DNA from: Salipaludibacillus keqinensis
GTDB lineage: Bacteria > Bacillota > Bacilli > Bacillales > Salisediminibacteriaceae
DNA length: 64,000 nt
NCBI RefSeq assembly: GCF_003226325.1
Contig: NZ_PDOD01000001.1
Location: 1,178,001 to 1,242,000, forward strand
Reading direction: 5' to 3'
In this document: in pieces, positions 26,065 through 33,372 of the stretch
Position numbering within the stretch: position 1 is the first letter of the stretch
Layout of the letters: each line of letters starts with the position of its first letter
The notes under the pieces: generated by a model
Told to the model about the DNA's origin: nothing
The model's database searches: none
What the model saw: only the letters and a program-made list of their open reading frames with translations
Position numbers and translations under genes: made by a program

Positions 26065-27039
26065 ATGAATTATACAAGTTATTTAGATTTAAGAAACGTA
26101 ATAAAGAAAAATTTATCAATTCTTCAGACTAAAAAATTTGATTTAATAGTTGGTATACCAAGAAGTGGTATGGTACCTGCTTATATTATTGCTCAATATT
26201 TAAATATTAAATGCTGTGACTTACATTCATTTATAAGAAATACTCAACAGGAACTAAATGAAACTTCCCCTTTACAATATCCACATGATTGTCAAAACGT
26301 TCTTCTTGTAGATGATTGTATATCTAGCGGTGGTTCCATGGCAAATTCATTAGAACATATTCCGGAAAATAAAAGAATTAAAATTACTACACTTGCAATT
26401 TATTCATCGAAAAAATCTCGAAATGATATTGATATTTTTTTTGAGTATCACCCAGGTCCTGGAGTTTCGGAATGGCATTTGTTTCATTGTGGAATCGTAA
26501 AAAAATATTGTATCAATATTGAGGGGGTTTTATGTTTAGAACCAAGTGATGATCAAAAAACTAACAATAGTAATTATATTGAATATATACTAAATGCTCC
26601 ACCGTTAATTGTTCCTTCTGGAAAAGTAAATTGTTTAATCACCAATCGACCAGAAAAATATCGTAATGAAACACACTCATGGTTAGAAAAACAAGGAATA
26701 GAGTACGATAATTTAATTATGTCCCAGGAATTCCCAGAAATTAATGCTAACTTCTGGGAAGAGGCAACTAAATATAAAGCTCATATATATAGTCAATCAA
26801 AAAATGAACTTTATGTTTCATATGATAAAAAAGAATCTCAAAAAATCCACGATTTAACAAGAAAGCCGGTTTATTGTATGGAAACAAATGAAATATATTC
26901 TAAAGGAAATATCATTACAGCATTTCACGGCTCAAAACTATCTAAAAAAGCATTTGTTATATTAATGATATGTAAGTTAAAGAAATTGCCAAAACCTGTT
27001 TATGTCTCACTTAGAAGTCTATATCGTTTTATTAGTTAA
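26065..27039 (+). CDS. PRTase-HAD fusion protein, copy 1 (PRTase intact, HAD site lost)
   Basis: 324 residues, ATG after AAAAGGAGGG. N-terminal type I phosphoribosyltransferase domain with PPi loop 'GIPRSG' (30-35) and PRPP loop 'LVDDCISSGGS' (81-91). C-terminal HAD-like phosphatase domain from ~148, but motif I reads 'INIEGVLC': both catalytic aspartates are replaced (N151, E153), and the later acidic motif, 'FYESS' in copy 2, is 'YVSYD' here. Catalysis of phosphate removal is therefore unlikely, whereas PRPP use is plausible. In polysaccharide loci, PRTase plus HAD pairs have been linked to ribofuranose addition (phosphoribosyl transfer then dephosphorylation). Function here is inferred. 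Confidence 0.75.
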   Translation: MNYTSYLDLRNVIKKNLSILQTKKFDLIVGIPRSGMVPAYIIAQYLNIKCCDLHSFIRNTQQELNETSPLQYPHDCQNVLLVDDCISSGGSMANSLEHIPENKRIKITTLAIYSSKKSRNDIDIFFEYHPGPGVSEWHLFHCGIVKKYCINIEGVLCLEPSDDQKTNNSNYIEYILNAPPLIVPSGKVNCLITNRPEKYRNETHSWLEKQGIEYDNLIMSQEFPEINANFWEEATKYKAHIYSQSKNELYVSYDKKESQKIHDLTRKPVYCMETNEIYSKGNIITAFHGSKLSKKAFVILMICKLKKLPKPVYVSLRSLYRFIS

Positions 27040-27072
27040 AATAATTTTATTGGATATTGAAAGGTGCCTAAA

Positions 27073-27213
27073 GTGAGTTTGATTGTTTAAGCATTTAATA
27101 TTCAAAAATGCTTTAACTCTATAATAAATCAATGGTTCAAAGGTATAGAAATAATAGTAGTTGACAATGGTTCCAGAGATCACACGTTAAAAGAAATAAA
27201 AAAAATTGACTAA
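27073..27213 (+). pseudogene. Remnant of a family 2 glycosyltransferase gene
   Basis: From a GTG preceded by GAAAGGTG, the frame reads VSLIV, a TAA at 27088-27090 where GT2 enzymes have proline, then 'AFNIQKCFNSIINQW' and 'IEIIVVDNGSRDHTLKEI', ending in TAA at 27211. This is the first ~45 residues of a GT2 ('IVPAFN...IIVVDNGSxDxT'). The rest of the gene is absent or decayed beyond recognition in 27214-27490. It sits between the two PRTase-HAD genes, which suggests deletion or rearrangement at this point. Confidence 0.8.
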
Positions 27214-27490
27214 TAAAGATAACAGAAACTATATTATAGACCAACATAATTAAAGGATACTCACCTTTATAGATATTTGAAATATTCATATTAGAAGGCA
27301 TGTATTAGGGAATTTATTTTATAATTTTTATACTTACTATGTATTTTTAAAGCGGAGTATTAAAATTAATTAATAATTGTATTTGAACTAATTCTTAAGT
27401 TAAAACGAGTAATAACCTTAAATTTAGAATAAGTATATTTATATTTTTATTGGTACAGTAACGTCTTTTATATGTTAAGGAGGAAAAGTT

Positions 27491-28483
27491 ATGATTTACA
27501 AGACATATAGCGACCTTAGTAATCTAATTCTTAATAAAATATCTTTATTGCAAGGGGAAGACTATGATTTAATTGTTGGCGTTTCAGAGGCTGGAATGGT
27601 TCCTGCATATATGATAGCTCTATATTTAAACAAACATTGTTGTGATTTAGAAACATTTACCTGTAACCATAAATTGAAAGCTGGTATTTCCAGAAACCCT
27701 AAAGTGAATATCGAATATCCTTTTGAAGCAAAAAAAATATTATTGGTTGAAGACACAAACGACTCTGGTCATTCCTTTAATGAGAAAATAAATAGAGTCC
27801 CTAATTTAGTAAAAAAAGCTATATCAACTATATGTATATATTCATCTAAACCGTTAAGAAATGATGTGGATAATTTTTTAGAATATATACCAGGGGATTT
27901 TGCGTTTGAATGGAATATATTCCACGAAAACTTCACTAGTAACTCTTGTTTTGATATTGATGGTGTTTTATGTGTTGATCCATCAGGAGAACAGGATGAT
28001 GATGGAGAAAAATATAAAGAATTTCTGATTAATGCAGCCCTGCTGTTAAAGCCAAAAGGTAAGATTAAATACTTAGTAACTAGCAGGCTAGAAAAATATC
28101 GAAAGGAAACAGAAAGCTGGTTATTGAAAAACGAAATTGAGTACGAATTTTTAATTATGTTAGACCTTCCATCAAAAGAAGAAAGACAAAAACTAAATAT
28201 GAATGCAATTCATAAAGCAGAGGCATTGAATAACTCAAAACAAGAACTTTTCTATGAGAGCAGTCATGTGGAAGCATTTAAAATTCATGAATTAACACAA
28301 AAACCAGTTTATTGCATGGAAACAAATAAATTGTATTCTAAAGAAACCATGGGGTTACTTTCTTTCGGAGAAGAAACTTCTAAATTTTCTAAAAGAACAT
28401 TGTTTTTAATTACTCAATTAAATAAATTACCAAAACCATTTTATAATACAGCCAGAAATGTGTATCGTTTTTTTGTTTACTAA
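27491..28483 (+). CDS. PRTase-HAD fusion protein, copy 2 (HAD intact, PRTase PPi loop altered)
   Basis: 330 residues, ATG after TAAGGAGG. Same two-domain layout as copy 1 and clearly homologous end to end ('GMVPAYMIALYL', 'KPVYCMETNKLYSKE'). Here the HAD motif I 'FDIDGVLC' keeps both aspartates (D155, D157), with 'LVTSRLEKYR' and 'FYESS' further on. In the PRTase domain the PPi loop is 'GVSEAG' (30-35) instead of 'GIPRSG', losing the basic residue, and the PRPP loop is 'VEDTNDSGHS'. The simplest reading is a phosphatase with a weakened transferase, complementary to copy 1. Product and partner are unproven. Confidence 0.75.
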   Translation: MIYKTYSDLSNLILNKISLLQGEDYDLIVGVSEAGMVPAYMIALYLNKHCCDLETFTCNHKLKAGISRNPKVNIEYPFEAKKILLVEDTNDSGHSFNEKINRVPNLVKKAISTICIYSSKPLRNDVDNFLEYIPGDFAFEWNIFHENFTSNSCFDIDGVLCVDPSGEQDDDGEKYKEFLINAALLLKPKGKIKYLVTSRLEKYRKETESWLLKNEIEYEFLIMLDLPSKEERQKLNMNAIHKAEALNNSKQELFYESSHVEAFKIHELTQKPVYCMETNKLYSKETMGLLSFGEETSKFSKRTLFLITQLNKLPKPFYNTARNVYRFFVY

Positions 28484-28555
28484 AGCATGATAATTAAAAT
28501 GTATTAAATCACAAAACTGAATTTTATATACAGTATAATAAATGAAATTCCTTTT

Positions 28556-28591
28556 CTCTTTAGGATGAAACAATACCTAAAGGTTTTTTTG
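28556..28591 (+). terminator. Terminator between the cassette and galE
   Basis: CTTTAGG (28558-28564) / CCTAAAG (28576-28582) stem with a T7 tail. It separates the AT-rich cassette from galE, so galE-epsL may have their own promoter or depend on read-through. Confidence 0.75.
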
Positions 28592-28655
28592 TGTATCTTT
28601 TGTATTTATGCATATTTGTAAATAGTTTTATGATGACATGCAAAGGAGGCAAATA

Positions 28656-29693
28656 ATGAAAATCCTAGTTACAGGCGGTGCTGGATATATTGGAAGTCAC
28701 ACATGTGTTGAATTATTGAATCAAGGCTATGAAGTCATCATAGTTGATAACTTCTCAAACAGTCATCGAGAGGTGATCAATAGAATAAAACAAATTACAA
28801 ATAGCACCTTAACATTGTACGATACAGATATGTTAGATGGGAAAGCATTGAGAAAAGTTTTCATGACAGAAAAGATTGATGGTGTTATACATTTTGCCGG
28901 ATATAAAGCAGTTGGGGAGTCCGTAGAAAATCCTTTAATGTATTACCAAAATAATCTTATGAGCACAGTAAATCTATTGAATCTTATGAATGAATTTGCG
29001 ATACATCATTTAGTATTTAGTTCATCTGCCACAGTTTATGGTAATAACCAGCAGGTCCCTTTAAGTGAAAACTTACCTTTAGGGGCATTGAACCCCTACG
29101 GTAGAACTAAATGGATGATAGAAGAAATTTTACGAGATGTATGTGTAGCAAATTCACAGATGAATATCACTTTATTAAGGTACTTTAATCCAATAGGGGC
29201 TCATGAAAGTGGATTAATAGGCGAAGATCCTAACGGGGTTCCAAATAATCTCGTTCCGTATATTACACAAGTGGCAGCGGGCAAACTTGAGTGTTTACAA
29301 GTTTTTGGGGGAGATTACCCTACGATTGACGGAACAGGTGTTAGAGATTATATCCATGTAGTAGATTTGGCTATTGGTCATATAAAGGCGATTGAACAAA
29401 ATATTTTACAGTCTGGTATCGAAGTTTTTAATTTAGGTACTGGAAGAGGCACGAGTGTTCTAGAAATGGTTCAATGTTTTGAACAAGTTATTGGAAATGA
29501 AATACCATATAAACTAATAAATCGTCGGGCAGGGGATATAGCATTAAGTTATGCCGATCCAAGTAAAGCAAAAGAAAAGCTACTTTGGATCGCGAAACGA
29601 GATCTCTTCACAATGTGTGAAGATGCTTGGCGATGGCAAAAAGGAAATCCGGAAGGTTATCAAACGATAACAAAATCTCTTGCTAATAATTAA
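28656..29693 (+). CDS. galE: UDP-glucose 4-epimerase
   Basis: 345 residues from ATG 28656, which has AAAGGAGGC upstream; an upstream ATG would overlap that site. Extended SDR: NAD loop 'TGGAGYIGSHT' (7-17), 'HFAGYKAVGESV', 'SSSATVYG' and catalytic 'NPYGRTKWMIE' (YxxxK), with family regions 'RYFNPIGAHESGLIGEDP' and 'GTGVRDYIHVVDL'. Interconverts UDP-Glc and UDP-Gal (or the GlcNAc pair). With galU at 10337 it supplies UDP-Gal for the polysaccharide. Its base composition returns towards that of the conserved eps genes. Confidence 0.95.
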   Translation: MKILVTGGAGYIGSHTCVELLNQGYEVIIVDNFSNSHREVINRIKQITNSTLTLYDTDMLDGKALRKVFMTEKIDGVIHFAGYKAVGESVENPLMYYQNNLMSTVNLLNLMNEFAIHHLVFSSSATVYGNNQQVPLSENLPLGALNPYGRTKWMIEEILRDVCVANSQMNITLLRYFNPIGAHESGLIGEDPNGVPNNLVPYITQVAAGKLECLQVFGGDYPTIDGTGVRDYIHVVDLAIGHIKAIEQNILQSGIEVFNLGTGRGTSVLEMVQCFEQVIGNEIPYKLINRRAGDIALSYADPSKAKEKLLWIAKRDLFTMCEDAWRWQKGNPEGYQTITKSLANN

Positions 29694-29722
29694 GTGAAAA
29701 TACAACACTTGGGGGGAAGAAG

Positions 29723-30328
29723 ATGATTAAAAGACTAATAGATTTATTTGCATCAATCACATTATTACTCTTGTTGTCTCCGGTAATGATTGCGGTTGCT
29801 CTTTTAATCAGATTGAAAATTGGAAAGCCTGTGTTGTTTAAACAAATACGGCCTGGGTTAAATGGAAGACCTTTCACATTAATGAAATTCAGATCAATGA
29901 CCGACGAGCGTAATGAGCAGGGGCAATGGTTAAATGATCAGCAGCGCTTGACTCCGATTGGGGCGTTCCTACGATCTACGAGTTTAGATGAGTTACCTCA
30001 ATTAATTAATGTGGTAAAGGGGGAGTTAAGTTTAGTCGGACCGCGTCCATTATTGATGGATTACTTGCCCTTGTATACGAAAGAACAGAGTCGCAGACAT
30101 GAGGTGAAGCCAGGGATTACAGGATGGGCTCAAGTGAATGGACGGAATTCATTGAGCTGGGAGGAAACGTTTAACTACGATGTTCATTATGTAGATCATC
30201 AGAGTTTATTATTAGACATAAAAATATTATTGTTAACTATAAAAAAGGTGATTGGTCGTGAGGGAATTCAACAGCAAGGTCATGCCACTAAATCCCCATT
30301 TAAAGGATTTCAACAGACAAAACCTTAA
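29723..30328 (+). CDS. epsL: Initiating phosphoglycosyl transferase (PglC-type), EpsL
   Basis: 201 residues, the small monotopic PGT class, with GGGGGGAAG before the ATG. One N-terminal re-entrant hydrophobic segment (8-30) is followed by 'VLFKQIRPGLNGRPFTLMKFRSM', 'TSLDELPQLINVVKGELSLVGPRP' split around the catalytic D-E, and 'PGITGWAQVNGRN'. Transfers the phospho-sugar from the UDP-bacillosamine-type donor (EpsC/EpsN/EpsM product) to undecaprenyl phosphate, initiating repeat-unit assembly. It is placed at the far right end of the locus, about 13 kb from its pathway partners, next to galE. Confidence 0.93.
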   Translation: MIKRLIDLFASITLLLLLSPVMIAVALLIRLKIGKPVLFKQIRPGLNGRPFTLMKFRSMTDERNEQGQWLNDQQRLTPIGAFLRSTSLDELPQLINVVKGELSLVGPRPLLMDYLPLYTKEQSRRHEVKPGITGWAQVNGRNSLSWEETFNYDVHYVDHQSLLLDIKILLLTIKKVIGREGIQQQGHATKSPFKGFQQTKP

Positions 30329-30342
30329 TGGAGTGTATGCAA

Positions 30343-31320
30343 ATGAGATGGATCAAATGGGGTTTAGGATTTTTTATTGTAAGTGGAAGTATCTTAATGG
30401 TTTATACTCTGTGGGATAATCAAAGAATTATTGTTCGTGAAGAGAACATTGGTATAGATGATTTGCCTGAAGAATTGGATGGATTCACTATCTTGCAAAT
30501 AACCGATCTCCATGAAAAGACTTTTGGAGAAAATCAACGGAAATTAATAGATAAAGTCAACAGTTTAGAATATGACGCGATTGTATTCACTGGTGACATG
30601 TTGGATGACGCTCAAAGTCAAAATTATAACCCAACTTATGATTTGCTTGATGGTATAAACAATCTTGATCATGCTCTTTTCGTGTCTGGAAATACAGATC
30701 CTAATCATTTTGAACCTATTTCAGCAAGGACAAGTGACAAGCATGACTTTGTGAAAGGGATGGCTGATAGAGGTGTGAGACCGTTAGAATCCATCTATCC
30801 AATGGACGTTGGTGAAGCTTCTGTTCACTTTGTAGAATTTGAGATCTCACTGAAAGATCCCTATGATGAAATTGCTAAATTAGAGTCTTCATCTCAAAGT
30901 GCGAAGGAACCAGATGATGAGCACCTTATCAACCTTTATGAAGAAATGAAGACGATCAACGACTTAAGCAATGAAGACATTCTCATATCTTTATACCACT
31001 ATCCGCTCGTAGATCAACGAATTGACATATATCAAAAAGACCCCTCTGTTCATTTTAGAGACTACGACCTGCACATTGCCGGCCATTATCACGGAGGACA
31101 GATCCGGTTGCCTTTTCTAGGGGCATTGATGGTCCCAGAAGCCTATTACGATAACTATGGTCTTCTTCCCCCTCAAGATAGAGTCATGGGTTATTGGGAA
31201 TATGACGGATTAAAGCAATATGTAAGCGCGGGGTTAGGTAGCAGCAGGGCTGTCGGTTTCTTGAATTTTCGCTTTTTGAATCCTCCTGAAATAAATCTGT
31301 TAACGCTTAAAAAGGAATAG
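30343..31320 (+). CDS. Membrane-anchored metallophosphoesterase
   Basis: 325 residues from ATG 30343, preceded by GGAGTG; the in-frame ATGs at 30328 and 30337 are possible but lack sites. One N-terminal membrane anchor ('WGLGFFIVSGSILMVYTLW') then a calcineurin-like domain: 'ILQITDLHEKTFG' (D-x-H), 'VFTGDMLDD' (GD), 'VSGNTDPNHF' (GNxD in place of GNHD), 'YHYPLV' and 'IAGHYHGGQI' (GHxHGGQ). Active site on the outer face is likely. YkuE/LpxH-like enzymes cleave phosphodiesters or pyrophosphates; the substrate here is unknown. Adjacent to epsL, but a separate function is possible. Confidence 0.82.
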   Translation: MRWIKWGLGFFIVSGSILMVYTLWDNQRIIVREENIGIDDLPEELDGFTILQITDLHEKTFGENQRKLIDKVNSLEYDAIVFTGDMLDDAQSQNYNPTYDLLDGINNLDHALFVSGNTDPNHFEPISARTSDKHDFVKGMADRGVRPLESIYPMDVGEASVHFVEFEISLKDPYDEIAKLESSSQSAKEPDDEHLINLYEEMKTINDLSNEDILISLYHYPLVDQRIDIYQKDPSVHFRDYDLHIAGHYHGGQIRLPFLGALMVPEAYYDNYGLLPPQDRVMGYWEYDGLKQYVSAGLGSSRAVGFLNFRFLNPPEINLLTLKKE

Positions 31321-31441
31321 ATCGTAGTTAATCTTACTTCGTTTCCTTTTTAAGTCATACATAATTGAAATAAAAAAGTTGTTTCAAGATAGACAAAACA
31401 TGGGAATAGTAGATAGAATAAAGTCAGCAGGGGGGGAGTCT

Positions 31442-32524
31442 ATGCCAAAATCTAAGTGGTTTCTATTTTTATATAGTATCGTTTTAATTTTAATAGCAGT
31501 TAATCTAGCAACAGAAGTGCCGTTTTTATTTCATCCGATTGCCGTTGCTTTTACTTCCTTGGCTCCAATATTAATTGTAGGGGGCGTGCTCTTTTACATA
31601 TTAAGGCCGTTGGTCAGGTTAATGGGGAGGGTGATGCCTCATGTTCTTTCTATCGTCATCATTTTCCTTTTGTTTGCAGGACTAGCAGCGACTTTAATTA
31701 CTTTTGTTGGACCAATTCTTGTTAATCAAATCAGTAATTTCGTAGACAACGTGCCGAACATTATCGATGATATGGAAGAATGGTTAAACAATATGATGGA
31801 AAATGAATGGGTTACTAGAATTCAAAATGAAGAAGCGTTTCAAGAGTTTGATCCATCTGCGATTACAGATAACTTTTCGAATATCCTTTCAAATATGGGT
31901 GGGAACCTTTTAACTTTCTTCAGCATGCTAGTGAATGTTGTAACACTTCTGGTGGTATTGCCTTTTGTTCTGTTTTTCTTGTTAAAAGATGGAGATAAAC
32001 TACCGGATAACATTCTTCATTTTCTTCCTAAAGAGCAAACTAAAGAAGGCGAGAAGATTATGAAAGACATGGATAGTACACTAAGTGCTTACATCCAGGG
32101 GCAAGCGATCGTCAGTGTATTCGTGGGAATTCTCTCCTTAATTGCTTATTTAATTATCGGAGTAGATTACGCGCTTATTTTAGCTTTGATTGCGATGTTT
32201 ACGAATCTCATTCCATTTATTGGACCGTTTATTGGGACGATTCCAGCGGTATTTGTCGCCTTTTTTAATGAACCGATCACGGCATTATGGGTTATTCTTG
32301 CCATTGTAGTCATCCAACAGATTGAGAGTAATCTCATTTCTCCTAATGTTATGGGACATAAGTTAAGTATCCATCCATTAACGATTATTTTACTTTTGAT
32401 TTTGGCAGCGAATCTCGCAGGCTTGATTGGGCTCATATTGGCCATTCCGTTTTATGCTGTTTCGAAGGTTATCGTGCAAAATGTATACAGACTCCTTCGA
32501 TTACGTTATCCTAATTTAAAGTAA
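31442..32524 (+). CDS. AI-2E family transporter (YtvI/PerM-type permease)
   Basis: 360 residues from ATG 31442 after GGGGGGGAG; an upstream TTG at 31379 is in frame but without a site. Eight or so hydrophobic segments with the family's long extracellular loop ('NQISNFVDNVPNIIDDMEEW'), 'FLLKDGDKLP', the 'GVDYALILALIAMFTNLIPFIGPFIG' region and 'QQIESNLISPNVMG'. Family members export autoinducer-2-like or other small molecules, and some act in Na+/H+ exchange in halophiles. Single gene between terminators. Confidence 0.88.
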   Translation: MPKSKWFLFLYSIVLILIAVNLATEVPFLFHPIAVAFTSLAPILIVGGVLFYILRPLVRLMGRVMPHVLSIVIIFLLFAGLAATLITFVGPILVNQISNFVDNVPNIIDDMEEWLNNMMENEWVTRIQNEEAFQEFDPSAITDNFSNILSNMGGNLLTFFSMLVNVVTLLVVLPFVLFFLLKDGDKLPDNILHFLPKEQTKEGEKIMKDMDSTLSAYIQGQAIVSVFVGILSLIAYLIIGVDYALILALIAMFTNLIPFIGPFIGTIPAVFVAFFNEPITALWVILAIVVIQQIESNLISPNVMGHKLSIHPLTIILLLILAANLAGLIGLILAIPFYAVSKVIVQNVYRLLRLRYPNLK

Positions 32525-32530
32525 AAAAAC

Positions 32531-32560
32531 AACCCAGTCGAAGTTCCGACTGGGTTTGTT
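32531..32560. terminator. Bidirectional terminator between the AI-2E family gene and pflA
   Basis: ACCCAGTCG-aagtt-CGACTGGGT stem, with T-rich tails on both strands (a run of A on the left, TTTG on the right). It serves two convergent genes. Confidence 0.85.
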
Positions 32561-32575
32561 GTATACACTAGTACT

Positions 32576-33304
32576 TTATTTTGCATTAAGGAGAGTCTTC
32601 GCACGATTCACTTCCTGTTCAGTAGGTGATTCAACCCCTTCCAATGGATAGGTTAAACCTAACTCTTTCCACTTATAGACGCCCATCTTATGGTAGGGAA
32701 GAACTTCTACTTTGTTGACATTTGATAATGTAGAAATAAAAGAAGAGAGGTTGGCTAAATCTTCTTCATTGTCTGAAACTCCTGGTACAAGCACGTGCCG
32801 GATCCATACTGGGACTTTCTCTTCTGATAATTTTTTAGCGAATTCTAAAATGTGTTTGTTGGATACCCCGGTCAATTTCCGATGCTTGCTGTCATCAATA
32901 TGCTTTACATCTACTAAAAATAAATCTGTATATGTGAGCAGTTCTTTGAATTTTATTTGGAAATCAGCGCCCGTTGAATAACATCCGCCGGAACTATCTA
33001 TGGTTGTATGAATGCCTATTTTTTTGCATTCTTTAAACAACTCGATAAGAAAGTCCAGTTGAAGTAGTGGTTCACCTCCGCTAACTGTGACTCCACCATT
33101 GGAATGTTTCATATACGGAAGGTATTTTTTAATATCTTCTACTAAAGAAGAGACACTTCTCATTTCTCCTCCATCTCGATCCCAAGAATCAGGATTATGA
33201 CAATATTGGCAGCGTAACAAACATCCTTGAGTAAAGATAACGTAACGGATCCCCGGTCCATCCACCATCCCAGATGTTTCTACTGAATGAATTCTTCCTT
33301 CCAT
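32576..33304 (-). CDS. pflA: Pyruvate formate-lyase activating enzyme
   Basis: 242-residue radical SAM enzyme. The 4Fe-4S motif CxxxCxxC is C28-LLR-C32-QY-C35, followed by 'HNPDSWDRDGG' and 'GGVTVSGGEPLLQ' (GGE motif). It installs the glycyl radical on PflB using SAM and reduced flavodoxin. Encoded downstream of pflB, 68 bases apart, with a hairpin/T-run attenuator in the gap that should make activase less abundant than its target. GGGGGTC precedes the ATG on the minus strand. Confidence 0.95.
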   Translation of the reverse strand: MEGRIHSVETSGMVDGPGIRYVIFTQGCLLRCQYCHNPDSWDRDGGEMRSVSSLVEDIKKYLPYMKHSNGGVTVSGGEPLLQLDFLIELFKECKKIGIHTTIDSSGGCYSTGADFQIKFKELLTYTDLFLVDVKHIDDSKHRKLTGVSNKHILEFAKKLSEEKVPVWIRHVLVPGVSDNEEDLANLSSFISTLSNVNKVEVLPYHKMGVYKWKELGLTYPLEGVESPTEQEVNRAKTLLNAK

Positions 33305-33315
33305 AACATGACCCC

Positions 33316-33354
33316 CTAAAAAAGTAGGGGAGAGTCTTGTAAGAAGACCTCCCC
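33316..33354 (-). terminator. Attenuator-type terminator between pflB and pflA
   Basis: On the minus strand GGGGAGGTCTT-cttac-AAGACTCTCCCC is followed by TACTTTTTTAG. A leaky terminator at this point would give more pflB than pflA transcript. Confidence 0.7.
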
Positions 33355-33372
33355 GAAGCTTACGAGTTACAT

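Noticed and set aside
26065-27039. Reading the PRTase-HAD proteins as orotate or purine phosphoribosyltransferases of nucleotide metabolism
   Set aside because: They carry an extra HAD domain, are duplicated, and lie inside a polysaccharide cassette; no nucleobase-specific motif is visible.
17757-28483. Cassette as a recent insertion-sequence-borne transposon
   Set aside because: No transposase, terminal inverted repeats or target duplications were seen at its borders.
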